From positions 17,797,236 to 17,861,235 of the forward strand of contig CM076660.1 of assembly GCA_038496675.1 (NCBI GenBank): a stretch of 64,000 nt of DNA. The letters are read 5' to 3'. Below, piece after piece: positions 51,961-64,000 of this stretch (the first letter of the stretch is position 1; every line of letters begins with the position of its first letter). This DNA is from Rachycentron canadum. Taxonomy: Eukaryota > Chordata > Actinopteri > Carangiformes > Rachycentridae. The notes under the pieces are model-generated. The model saw only the letters and a program-made list of their open reading frames with translations. It ran no database searches and was not told where the DNA came from. The translations under genes and the position numbers were made by a program.

Positions 51961-54145
51961 ATTCACGACAAGGCTAGTAAAGGAGAGAAACAAAATTAAA
52001 TAAAACAGGAGAAAGCATTGTACTAGCATACAAAGATTCAGCTTTTACCAACTAAATTAACCTTGAATCTCTCTTTCTCTCTCTCTCTGTCTGTGGTGCT
52101 GCGAGAAATGGAAAACTGCTCCCACAGAAAGAGGTTCACAGCTCTGACAATGAGAGAGAGAGATTGAATGGGTTTGTGGGGCAGGAAGGTGTGTGATAAC
52201 CTGCCGCCCAAGCGTGACACCGAATCAATTTCATCAGAGACCTCTTACATAGAAATCACTGACACAAACCTAGAAACACACAAATCACAGGATTACTCAT
52301 GTCATATTTCCAGTGTAAATGCTGTTCAGCTGTAGAAGTCTGGTAAGTCTGAAATCTGCTCTTGTCAGAAAATGTCTGAAATCCAATATAGTGTAGTCCC
52401 AGCCATTCATACACCGTGTATCTAATGTCGTATTCTTCAATTTTATTCTTCCCAAGATATTGCTAATAAAAAATTCAATTCTGTGAGGCTTCAAGGCCCT
52501 TTCATTACGATGCCAAGAACTCCGCTTTGGCTCAATCTGCCTTGCCACCCTGTGCTGACTGTTATAATTCTGTTAGCAGTGGGAAGGGTTAAATTAAACT
52601 CATGCTGTGGCTCTCAAGTTTTTCTGTTTGCTCCCTCCAGCAAAGATTTACACAAAATATAAAGAGTTACATGGAATGCTATTAAATAAACTGATTGTCA
52701 TGCAGGCCCAGACAGAGAGCCACCTCTCTACCACACAGCAGATTCTGGTATACAGTTGCCTTCCACTGAAGAAGAGTGACTCACTGTACAAAACAATACA
52801 CTATGCTCCTGGGAACCAGAGAAAAAAGTGTCGACTTTGTGTACATCTTTCCTTTGCAGCTCTTATTCCAACATCATTCTGCAGGCTTGATATCCACCAT
52901 CTCTGCCATGTGCCTGGCTCCTAGACATCAGGTAGAGGGGCAATTTCAGTGTTATGGATGTGACATGGTCTATTATTGACATATTGTCTTGAGCATATTT
53001 TAGAGGTAATCTGGCTCACCGAGAGTAACTCAAAAGAGTGAAAGGTGATGCATGAGAACAAAATGGCTCCTACAAATGAATGGGTGCAGTCTCAGGAGGC
53101 TATTGCCAAACTTTTGCTGAAGTTCATTGGGAAGATTTACAGTCAAACAGTAGCTTAGTTCACTGACATGTTGACTTTATGTGGTCTTCTTTAGAGGACA
53201 GGAACTTTAAAGTGCTTAATAATGAGAAAAAGAAAGAAAATAAGACAGGACAGGTTATGCTATAAACAATGGAGGCTTGAGGCCAGCAAGAGGGAGCTAG
53301 AATATATTAGAATAGACTAATGCCCTGCTTATCTTCTCTGACCTACAAGCCAGACACAGTCAGGTAGAGACCGTTGGCTCCACCGGGAAGAGAGCAGTCA
53401 GATGTGTAAATACAAAAACATTAAAAGAAGGAGTGCAAAACCACGCTGGGCCTTTGGGTGTTTATTGTATCCTCTGTGGCTCCAGCACCCACTATTTACT
53501 TTGAAAGAAACTTCTTATCTGGCTTCTGTCCTAACAGGGACATTATCTGGTGCTATTCACTTCAAAGACACATGAAAGAGCACACACATTAGACCATGGC
53601 CTTACATAACCGCAAACCTGTTTGATGTCACATTACCTCGCATAGCAATGACATCTACACACGAGCCAGTGGTGGAGGAAAAAAAACAACGCATATTTTT
53701 CTTCTCTGCCAAGGCTAATGGCCACCTTCGTCTAGGTAAAAAGACGAATACAGAACAACAACAAAATGCATCTAATAAATCTTGATTTGTCAACACAGCA
53801 CTCGTTTGTTTGAGTTGCTGGCCATGTTTGTCATTGATGAAAGGAAACATATGCTGGAAAAAGCAGAGCAGTATTGCTTAATTACAGAAGCAGGCCCAAA
53901 GCCATACATCAGAACTACTGCTTGTATGGTGTCTTCCTCTGCCGTATTCTTCATCATCTTGTCTCTAGTTTTCATCAGTAAGCATTTTTCCAGGAATAGA
54001 GCAGGTGAGCTGGTCTCTGTCTGGTCCCATGTAGGTGATAATAACCCAGATGTGAATAAGACAAACTGATTTAAATGAGGTGCTTATTTACAGCAACAGC
54101 CTGGGGCAGTAAACACTGACTGTGACCCACATACACTCTGTAATA

Positions 54146-54170
54146 TTGTATATATATATATATATATATA
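54146..54170. repeat. AT microsatellite
   Basis: Short AT dinucleotide tract, followed about 100 bases later by an imperfect TG tract (54271-54302). Confidence 0.85.
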
Positions 54171-55239
54171 GGCACATACAATTTTACATATACACATACA
54201 TATGCAACAGTACAGATTATAAAGATTATGGTCTTAACTGCATAATTTTATCACTGTGTTTGGTGACAGTCTGTGTGTGTGTGTCTGTGTGTGTGTGTAT
54301 GTGTGACTCCCATAATGAAAGCATAAAAAAGGGCAGTGCAACTGTCTCTCAGAGATTGCCTTTTCACTAGTCGCATATAAGAAGTATTTCCATTTTCCCC
54401 TCTATCTACAGACGAGATGGGGCTAGATAATTTCTGTTTCACTTTTGCACAGTGAACACACTTTTACCTCAATCTACAGTCTGGCAGCATGGAGATGGAA
54501 GCAGAGGGATGTCCAAAGCACGGATGTGACAGTGCATTAAGGAGAAACCACAGATGAAGATAAAGGATAGGCAGAGGAATGTGTGAGCATCCCTGGGAAA
54601 ACCACAGATAATGGCCTGCTCTTTCTCTCTTTAACAGAAAATGAGCAGAAACAACATACAGCACTGCACACAGACCAAAAACAGATGGCCCACCAGAGTC
54701 TCCAGTGTTTCATATCTTTGTGTTTTCTCCATTATTTCAATGCCTCTAAATCTCAAGGTGAGGAATCGTAGAGGGGCAAGACGAAAGTTTTGGAGTTGTT
54801 GAGAGTTGAGCTGTGCCAGCAATGAATCTCCTGGTAGTCAGTTGGGACCTGGCGGAGCATGGGCATAAGCAGCAGGGACTCCATCCTAATGTGATGAGCT
54901 GCGCTCTAGTCTGCACACAGCCATGTTGATAATTAAGCTCAGTGCGCCTCTGGGAAATTATGCTAATGACGTTCCTCTGACTACCTACATTTCTCGAAAC
55001 ATTTGGCTGAAGGTGATCACATTCACGGCAGCAACTAAAACAGGACTCTAATAAATGTTTCTGTGTAAGATTAAAGCAGAGAAATAAGCACAGAGAGAAA
55101 AGAAAATGGAGACATGAAGAAATATGCTTTCAAAGGTTTAGTTTAGCACCATGTTAATGTACTTTTTGATTTTATTTTCTGACCAAAAGAGATAGAAAGG
55201 AAAAGAGAGCTGGTGATGGTCCAATTGGATGGGACATTT

Positions 55240-55531
55240 ACAGCTTGGGGTGGCACTGAAGACATTTCTGGGTTTGAACCTCGTTTCAGTGTGGAGTTTG
55301 CATATTTGCCTGTGTGGGCTCCCTCCAGGTCCTCTGGCTTGACTCTAGATTGCCTGTACGCATGTGAGTGAATGGTTGTTTGTCTCTATATGTCAGCCCT
55401 GTGATAGACTGGCCACCTGTCCTGGATTTACCCCGCCCTTGTCCAATGTCAGCCTATGATGTGGATAATGTGGATGGATGGATGGATGGATGGATGGATG
55501 GATGGATGGATGGATGGATGGATGGATGGAT
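55240..55531 (+). mobile_element. SINE-like element ending in a GGAT microsatellite
   Basis: Same family as the copy at about 50.8 kb, here keeping the 3' part: 'ctgggtttgaacctcg' (B-box-like), 'gtggagtttgcatat', 'gtgtgggctccctccaggt', 'ctagattgcctgtacg', 'gccctgtgatagactggcca' and 'cctgtcctggatttaccccg'. It runs directly into about 15 perfect GGAT units (55472-55531). The repeat tail appears to have grown from the element's own 3' end. Confidence 0.72.
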
Positions 55532-56286
55532 CCAGCTGGAAGTTTAACTGACAGTCGTTTATGATAAACAATTGCTGCTACTTTTCAATATAAGGACAAT
55601 AGGGATAGTTTTGATAATTTTGCTGGGTCTAGGTTGAATCTTAGTTTCCACAAAGAGGTGAGACAAACAAAGAGTGTGTGTTCAGAATTTCTACAAAGCT
55701 GGTTTGAACCATGGGAGAATTCATTTGGTGGAAATGGTTCACTACTGTCAATGGAGCCAAAAACCTGTTGACCTTGAGAGCTGCACAAAAAGAGATCATG
55801 GAGTGAGGGAGCAAAGAAAAGAGAAGTAAGGAAATAAAATACAGGGGAGTTGGGGGAGATTAGCGGGGCAATAAAATAGCTTCTGCTATCTTTAGAGTGA
55901 GCAGGTCTGCCTGTGGACCGCTCAATCAGAGCTCAGTAATAGGCCTGTTTTTCACTGACTCATTCAGACTGACCTCAGCTCATGCAGAGGACAGCATGTC
56001 ATTATGCCCCCAGTCTGAAACACATTTGAACATGTTAACGTTTTGTGGAGTTTCTCTGAATGTTTTTATTAACTTGTACAAGCGCTTTGCATCTTGGAGA
56101 TTACATGAGATGATTATGTGAAGCTGTGTGTGGCACCGCAGCAACAAGAGAATCAGCCAGATAAGAACAAATCAGACACTGCGTGTTATAGATAAGACAA
56201 CACAGTTAGAATATGAGGACATGTTGTGAATACTCTCAACAAATACAGAAATACAGATTATGTTTCAAATAGATTAGAGATCAATT

Positions 56287-56591
56287 TAAAGGAATAATTA
56301 TTTGATTTATTGCTGACATTTAGAAGAGAAGATCGATACTACTCCTCATATGACTATGGAGCTGGAGCCAGTAGCTGGCTATCTTAGCTTAGCAAAATAA
56401 AATGGGGAAAACAAACAAAAAAGAAGCACATCTGCTCTCACTAATGTGTATGAACTCTGGCGTATCTGTGCTAAGCTAAGTTAACCGGCTGTGGGTTCTA
56501 GCTTAATGTTTAGTTTACAGATATGTGAAAGGTTTCAATCTTCTCATCAAAGTCTCAGCAAGTAAGCATAGTTCTCAAAACTATTCCTTTA
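56287..56591. mobile_element. Fold-back MITE-like element with TA site
   Basis: Begins TAAAGGAATA and ends TATTCCTTTA. Inside, 'gagaagatcgatac' and 'ggctatcttagcttagca' on the left mirror 'ttcaatcttctc' and 'gctaagctaagttaacc' on the right. The inverted ends span about 100 bases each and enclose a short middle, and the outer TA pair fits a TA target duplication. I recognise the wording as a widespread percomorph fold-back repeat; this copy has a strongly reduced core. No transposase is present. Confidence 0.72.
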
Positions 56592-58651
56592 GAGCTCATC
56601 CAAATTACAAATGAGATGCTTTACTCCTAAAATACTTGCTGTGAATAAGCTACTGAGAAAAAAGAGCAGATGATAGAGCTAGATAGAGATATAGCTTCTG
56701 AATTTTTCAACAAGAGGATAATGTATGCCAATCACAGACTGTGGAAAAGAGAAGGAAACAAAAGCAAAAGAAATGAGCAAAAGAATGAAATTTGCAGGGG
56801 GATGCACAGCAGAGCATGCAGTCAGCTCCAGCCTCCGAACAGAGACCACTCTGAGCGCACGTCTCTCAGCTCCCAGTGCATGCTGAGCCATCTGAACTCA
56901 TGCTTATCACTGTGAACCTCCGTCCTGGGAGCCCTGTAGCAATGACACATGAATCTCACATGCTGCATCCAATCTATCATTTTAATTACTTTTGGTTCCA
57001 CCTCACCATCTATTTTTTTATGTTGCAAATTAATTTACACCTCAGACAAATATCTTGTCCTTGGCTTCCTTATCCCTTATGAGGCAACACAGCACACATG
57101 GGGTTGTGTCAGAGTACATCCTAACTAAAGCTAATCTGTTGCTCAATCCATCCATCCCGCCTGGCAGATTGAATTAGCATGGGAGACAAAGTACCTCATA
57201 TGCTTGGATAGGGAAATAAATAATAATAATAAAAGAAAGAAAGTGGAGATTAGATTGAAGACATCAATCAAGTGCGAAAACCTGTGCTTGCTGTGATGCT
57301 GGCGTGCAGTGTAAGGAGACAGTCAATGAACAAACAATGGCTTATTTGAAGATATGTCCCTGTGCTGCCATTGGATGGCCGCTAAAGGTGATGCTTGTGT
57401 GTATATGTGCAAGTTTGTGTGTGTGTGTGTGTATACACAGCCGTGTGTCTGACATTAACCCCATGATTGTGTTGACAGCCTTTGGCCCTGAGGCTAAGCC
57501 CTTAAGCTAGACGTCTCCTGGGTTCAGTAGCTGCCTCAGGTCCAACAAGGAATGTCAGCCATGAAAGTCAGAACAACCGGTTGACACAGGTAGGTGCATT
57601 GTATATCCAGCTGTGCTGTGGCATTGCAGCTCACATCTGTGAGTCAGTAGAATGGTAGAGCAGAACGCTCTGCTGTGGGTGTGATGTAATCTTTCTCTTC
57701 ATGTCTTCCAGGATATGTCTTATGGAAAACAGATAACAGCTACTTAATGAGGAACTAGTACAATTTCATATGTTCTCAGAAGGTTATTTTCCAGACAACA
57801 TATGTTTGTATGAATCATTAGGGACCCACACATATACACATACACATTCACTCACTGTGAAAGTGTAGCCCAGCTGTCATTACGGTGAGCAGCGCTGCAA
57901 CACTAGTAGGCTGAGGTGGACTTTACAATTTACAGTTACATAGTAACAACAGGGACTTGATATTATTTCCCATTTGAATACTGTTAAGCAGGAAATAGGT
58001 CCAAAAGCTAGGGCTTTAAATTTGATTCTTAACACATTTTACAAATGTACCCCTGTCTCCAAAACCATGCTAGAGTCTGGCACACCATTCAGAGGAGTAT
58101 AAACCTGCCTCTGCTAAACACATACATGAGAACAGCACTGAAGATATAGTAAACCTTGTTGAATAAATTTACATTCATACATAAACACACCAACCATTTG
58201 ATAGAATATACTGTAGAACTCATAACCTCCTGCAGAACACCACAGGTATAATGAAAAGTGCAAAATGCATGAATTCATGAGGTGGGCTAAGAACAGCGTA
58301 CTTATTTTCCAAATGAATGCCACACATTTTTCAAATTGCAGAATGTACTTTGAATGGGTTTCCTTGGGCCTGGGGTTATACAGCTCACTCCACACTTAGA
58401 GAGCCATGCAACTCAAGTGAGAAAATGTGAAAAGCCCTACCACAAGAATTCACCTTTGTTGTGCAAATTAATTTTTGCATCCACAGACACTTTTAAAATA
58501 GTGTTGCGCATGGTTTATAAGGCAGCAGAAGAGAGAACGTGGTTCAGTGTGAATGTGATCAGTGTGTACAAGGCTGCTGTAGATAAAAGAAGATCAGGAG
58601 CTCTGCACCTGAGCACAGTAACTATATATCAGCTCCCATTCATCAGTTTTC

Positions 58652-58674
58652 GTGTGTGTGTGTGTGTGTGTGTG
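58652..58674. repeat. TG microsatellite
   Basis: About 11 TG units. Confidence 0.93.
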
Positions 58675-59465
58675 TTGCAAATGTGTCTCTTTGTGACGCT
58701 TGTGTTGTTTGCACACAGAACACTGGAAAATAATAAATGAATGTCTGGTGGATTTGAACTGACCGGGTGGATTTGAAAAATAAAATAATAAAAATGTGAA
58801 ATAGTGACAACATGTACTTCTGGTTTTTATGAGCTTTTTCAGATCTGTAAAATCTCATAATAATTTTATATAGAACCGTCAAAGAACAGTAATAGAGAAA
58901 ACCTTTCATTTGCTTTGTCTGTGAGGGTTCAGCAGGTGGTGAACCTGCTGGGGAGCTGAAATGTGGCTGTTTTTACAGTGAAAAGAACAACCAGATATTG
59001 GCTCTGGACTCAGCAGTATGCACTGAGTTGCTGGGTGAAATGGTGGGGCACAATCCACACCTGTAGTTTGCCGTAATGCTGTATAATATCATATGCTCTG
59101 TTATGTTTTCTTGTGGAAAAGTTAAGCTAGATTGTACTTTTAGGACAAGTAAATGTAATGTATCCTCATGGAAACAGAAGTGTCCATAAATACAGCTGGG
59201 GTAGGAAAAAAAAGGATGTTGCAATGCCACAACACTGAAGCTACAAACCTTGAGGATCATTATCAGACAATATATAGAAGCCTTTATGAAGAGTGCAGGA
59301 TGTAGCTGGGTGGGGGGAGGTAGGGGGCAGCAACATAATGAATCCCTGCAGGAGACACGGGGCCCTGCTGGGCTGCTGTAATGAAGCTCTGCCCTGCCAT
59401 TGCTCCCTGACCCACTGGCATTAAGGAAAAATGGAAACCATTACCTTCTGCCTTCACCTCAGTGG

Positions 59466-59467
<2 letters not shown>

Positions 59468-59552
<85 letters not shown>
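59468..59552. repeat. Long TG microsatellite
   Basis: About 42 uninterrupted TG units, the longest tract in the window. Open frames across it on both strands are repeat artefacts. Confidence 0.98.
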
Positions 59553-59553
<1 letters not shown>

Positions 59554-59767
59554 GGTTAGGAGCAGGAGCAGGGACGGGGTTGAGGTAGCGACGTGGCACA
59601 GCAGGGGATACGTAGCAGACAGGCCTCCTACTGTACATGAAGAATATGTCTGTCACTGCCATAACACGCTGCAGTGGAGCGCAGGTGCTTGTGAACCAGG
59701 CCAAGTAGATCTAAGAAGAGGGTATCTAACAGCCATCTAAACACCCTTAGCCTGCAGGTACTTTATC

Positions 59768-59802
59768 ACACACACACAGACACACACACACACACACACA
59801 CA
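59768..59802. repeat. CA microsatellite with one interruption
   Basis: CA repeat broken once by a G; a shorter TG tract follows at about 59905-59924. Confidence 0.93.
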
Positions 59803-60031
59803 AATGTACATAGGATGTGGTTTTAAAGAAGATTGGATGTTCTCACTCAGTCACATACCAGCAGAAGGGATCTTACACTGCCGAGGGATCTTAACAGCTC
59901 CGCATGTGTGTGTGTGTGTGTGTGTCTCTCAGTGTTCTCCCACTAAGCTCATCCTTGGTTGAATGCATCTTATTAGGAGTAAAGTGTCTTTGTTTGTTGT
60001 GGATTTCCAACAGAGTAAACAGACCATGCTT

Positions 60032-60035
<4 letters not shown>

Positions 60036-60108
<73 letters not shown>
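60036..60108. repeat. Long TG microsatellite
   Basis: About 36 TG units without interruption. Confidence 0.98.
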
Positions 60109-60110
<2 letters not shown>

Positions 60111-61868
60111 AATTCACTGCCCCCCAAGGGAACGAGAACAAAAGGGATTTTGTCTTAATTCTCGACAAATGATATTTTGCGAGCTGCCCGCCTCGGTGAA
60201 GGGGATGTGTCAGTTGTAGCGGCTGCGTCCTCCACTCTTGGCTGGTCTCTCAAATTGGAGCGCTAGTGGCTGGAGATGATTTGATCAGCAGATCTCTGGG
60301 ATCAAGTTCATTACAAGAGATGGAGCACCACCGCAGCTGGCCACAGATGAACCTTGTAGATAAGATGCGCTTCTTTCCTTCTGGCACTGCTTTTCCTTTC
60401 TTTATCTTTTCATTAGTCTCCCTCTTCCACCTCCCTTCTTCCTCTTAGTGTTTTACTGGCTGAATGAAGAAATAGTGACTAGTTGGTTAACAGGTGACTG
60501 GCAATATCCAAATTCTTATTTTGGATTATCACAAACCACAGTATGGAAACACTGTCTGCCAAAATTACAGACCAAACATAATTTCTCTGAATCAGAGTCA
60601 AAATAATTCAATTCCGTGGTTAGAATATAAACCTTTAGGGGTGTTACATTATCCAGATGGGCTGCTACACAGATTGGGCCAGTGGCTCAGAAAAAAAAAC
60701 CCCATTAAGACAGAGAATGAGCAACAGGGAGAGAGATAGATGTGGCTGTGTTGTTGCCGTCATCTTCCTCATATCTGTCTTCCTCTACCACAGCCCCATC
60801 CATCCGCTTACTGGTAATGTGTTGGTATGTTTATCTTCGTTTTAATGCTGAGGCAGCAGAAGACTGTTGTTGACTCGCTTGACAAGAATAACAAAGTTTA
60901 AAAGAAATCTTAAAGGTCTGGCTCAAAAGCTCCAAAGTTTAAATCCAGAAAAATGCATTTGCTTCAAATAGTTGTGAGTCAAGCAGCAGTAACTCTGCAG
61001 ACAAAAGACAGGAGGAGCAGAGTGGGTTCAGGTCCACAGCTCTCAGTGAGTCCAGTATAAACACAAGTCAAGTTTTACAACATGAGGTAGAGGACAAGAA
61101 AGCAGGAAGCATATCTGAGTTTATTTAACAGAATAATATGGTATGACTTTGTTTTCACCTTTGGTTTCATCAGATATTTCAAATATGCTAATTAAAGTCA
61201 TCTGAATATCTGTGATCAGCTCAGCTCCGCAGAATTTTATCACAGAAACATCCAACAAAGGAAGAAAGAAATAGTCCAAATATGTCTGCCGCTTTATTTA
61301 CTGCTCTTTGATTTCTAATCTCTCTGTAGTTATACAGTTACATGGTCTTAGAACAAGCTGTAGTTGTGGACTGTAGAATTCAATTGACTTCACAAACTTA
61401 AAATTATAGTTGACTCTGTAATTGAAAAATAAAATTATACAAAATATATCAATGAAATTCATGTGCAGGCATCCTCAGTTCACATACTGTTCAACAAATC
61501 GATCTAGTTCATTTGACCTCTGTTACTGCATTAATCTTGTGAAGTGGGACATGGGCTGGATGTGGGCTGCAGATGGGTGGTCCAGTCCCAGGCTGACTCT
61601 TTCTCTCAGCCTTCATCACAGATATTGTTTAAAGACAAAGTGAAACAGGAATAAAGATCAGTGGGGAAACACTTGGAGAAACAGCAGACCCTCCCTCCTT
61701 CCAACTTTATCCGTTAGCATGGAGCACTGAAGTGATTGATCAGGATCATGTTTCTGTTCTGAAAACTGTTTGTACTTTCATCTCTTACATCTTTAATGAA
61801 CATCCCTGGTCCTTCTTCTGCCAAATATGAGTATGACACACAGGTGCACACACACATACAAATACACT

Positions 61869-61872
<4 letters not shown>

Positions 61873-61937
<65 letters not shown>
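61873..61937. repeat. Long CA microsatellite
   Basis: About 32 CA units without interruption. Confidence 0.98.
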
Positions 61938-61939
<2 letters not shown>

Positions 61940-62341
61940 AACAACATCTTTTGAGGTGCTGCCAATACAAATGGAGGAATTAGGGACTTTAGCAGCTTCT
62001 CTCAACGTTGCCCCGTGTCTCCTCAATGGACTTGTGAAGTTTCTTTCTCAAAGCAGGATTTGTCCCTTTAATCAGTCACATCTTTTCTTTAATCTAAGCC
62101 CAATCAAAAATCTACTTTCAGTCTCTCAGTGCTAATAAATGGCATGCATCTCCTCCAATCGATCACATGCTTTCAGATCTGTAAATCAAGGCTTAGGTAA
62201 CAGGGATGACCAGAGAGGTAATCAAGACGACCACCAAGACACAAGGGAGAGGAGCACTAATGTGGTGAAAGCATTTCCCAGGTTACAGAAGCCTTTGTGA
62301 AAGCAGTCAGAGCCGTGCTGGTTGAGCTCCTCACCCACAGA

Positions 62342-62344
62342 CAG

Positions 62345-62376
<32 letters not shown>

Positions 62377-62380
62377 ACAC
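62342..62380. repeat. CA microsatellite
   Basis: CA repeat with one extra A near the middle; a small CA tract follows at about 62488-62502. Confidence 0.93.
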
Positions 62381-64000
62381 TGGCTGCATGACATTTGGTC
62401 CTTCTTGGGAACAGACTCTTGGTAACAACAATCTGTCTCGCTCTCCTTTATTTGATGCTTCCTCCTCTGTCTTTCTTTCCCTCTGTGACACACACACACA
62501 CAGCGTGTCAGTGGTCAGGGTCAAAGGGCGACCTCTGTTCATTCAGGCGTGACTCTGGGGCTTAATCATACATACTTATTGTTTTACCCCCCTGAACATC
62601 TATCATGGCAAAAATGACAGCCTGAAAAAGGAGGAAGTTTTCAGAAATAAAAACAACTCAGGAAATGCTCATTCAGAAGTAAAGGCAGGAGTAAATGATT
62701 GTATAATGCTATTATTATTTATAGACCACAGTTGAAGTTTGATGCTGAATTACTATGAAAATTGAAACACATTCAATTTCACCCTGATCTGTAATTTTGC
62801 TGACAGTTTGTGTTTCACAGGACCTAATGGCATCATGAATCATTCATTGTGTTGTGTGTCAATGTGCAAACACACACAAGTGGGTCCAGATTAATTGCAA
62901 AACACAAGCATCCTGCAATTGTTTGCACCCCTGTGTTTTTTTCTATGTGGTTTGAAAGCTCAATTCGAACACCTCCCCTGACAAACGCACACAAACATGA
63001 TGATTGTCCTTCAATCATAGCTGTCACAGCAAGCTGATGGCTGGAGTGGACTCACTGGGAGAGGATGGGGAGAGGATAATGATTGGATAATCATGATAAC
63101 AATGCACCAGGTGTCCTCAATGCAAGACAAAGTTTTCAGAGTATAATAAAAGCAGATTAAATTACTTTAACAGATACTAGGAATGGTCGATCTGCTGAAA
63201 CCAGTGCATATCTGTGTTAATTATAGTATGGAATAGGTGGGTATTTTAATTTCAGAAGCATTTCTACTAGACATAAACAAAAATCCAGATTAACTCCAAT
63301 ATATCAATCTGACATCATGAAACACAAGATGCAGAGAGCAGATGAGCTGGATGCGTTTTCTGTGGTTCACACTTCCTCTTGTCCAGGACAGCTCACTGAG
63401 CAATTTATCAAGAGCAGGGGAGGAACTCGTCATCATCGCCCTGGGATCTGAGGTCATGGAGGTGAACTGGGTGGGTGGGTTGGAGGATGTTGGGTGTAAC
63501 AGTCAGCCTGGCTGCAGACTATCATGCTCAGTCCTAAGTATGCTGAAGCTATAGCTGAATCCTGTTTATCTTCAAAGCCTGGGGTTTGGTTTCAATTGGC
63601 CAAAGCTGTGGTACAATTGGTTTGTATTTTTGTGGTTGAGTGCAGATTTCCACTGGTCGCCGCTGGCGTTGGCCACTCACCTGACAGGGTGACGTGCTCA
63701 CTCACTTGCGAGCAACTATAAAGTGTTATCACTACAGAAGCAGGGCAGCGTAAATAGAGCTGTTATCTTCCCCAGAAGCTGGTACAGTGAGTGTTTTCAT
63801 GAGTGTACACACATTGCACAATCAAACGTTCCCATTTGACTTTCTGTAAGCTACCAGTTCATTAATATAAAAATGTGGCTGGTAATGTCATGTAAGGTAA
63901 TAATGTTTCAAGTTATGTAATAAAGGAGCTTCTGAATGCATGTATCTAGCATTTCAACGGTTTGTAAACATTAGAAAACCCAACTTTATTGCCACCTCCA

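Larger units (their letters stand above)
48600..64000. other. Gene-poor stretch, likely intron of the tetraspan gene
   Basis: No exon could be supported on either strand. The region carries microsatellites, SINE-like copies and a fold-back element, listed separately. Being upstream of a terminal exon with an open acceptor, much of it is probably one long intron. A few stretches without repeats look non-random and may be conserved regulatory DNA (see findings). Confidence 0.5.

Noticed and set aside
59400..60168. Cys-Val and Thr-His repeat proteins on both strands
   Set aside because: They are translations of TG/CA microsatellites.

Overview
The window is vertebrate nuclear DNA, most likely from a percomorph (spiny-rayed) teleost. 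It has split genes with GT/AG introns of fish-like size, proteins that align with vertebrate families along their whole length, many CA/TG microsatellites, and several dispersed repeats that I recognise as typical of fish genomes. There is no bacterial, phage, plasmid or CRISPR content.

Layout: (1) 1-14 kb shows no exon I can support; it holds small repeats, a dispersed fish repeat near 12.2-12.6 kb and a striking 29-bp-arm hairpin at 13.26-13.32 kb. (2) 16.3-25.2 kb, minus strand: a complete rps6ka4 (MSK2) gene, 18 coding exons, 784 aa by my splicing, with a probable 3' UTR below 16.3 kb and a probable 5' region up to about 26.2 kb. (3) 28.2-35.9 kb, minus strand: a complete stip1 (HOP co-chaperone) gene, 14 coding exons, 543 aa, with a textbook heat-shock element and TATA box upstream of its start. 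(4) 38.5-41.7 kb, plus strand: a short MAST-like AGC kinase gene, nine coding exons, no PDZ or DUF1908 region, a changed DFG motif, an acidic tail, and two single-base frame breaks. (5) 43.6-45.7 kb, plus strand: a complete spata22 meiotic recombination gene, 7 coding exons, 375 aa. (6) 48.3-48.5 kb, minus strand: the last coding exon of a tetraspan gene that looks like the LHFPL family; its other exons must lie beyond a very long intron. (7) 48.6-64 kb: no other exon recognised; rich in microsatellites, tRNA-derived SINE-like copies and a fold-back element.

How the genes relate: MSK2 is a nuclear kinase downstream of ERK and p38. HOP links HSP70 to HSP90. SPATA22 works with MEIOB and RPA in meiosis. 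They are neighbours but not one pathway. The rps6ka4-stip1 pair is also close together on human 11q13, so that part is old synteny. spata22 (human 17p13) and the MAST-like kinase are joined to it here by a different arrangement. Exon coordinates were derived by hand from splice signals, reading phase and remembered family sequence; no search was run.
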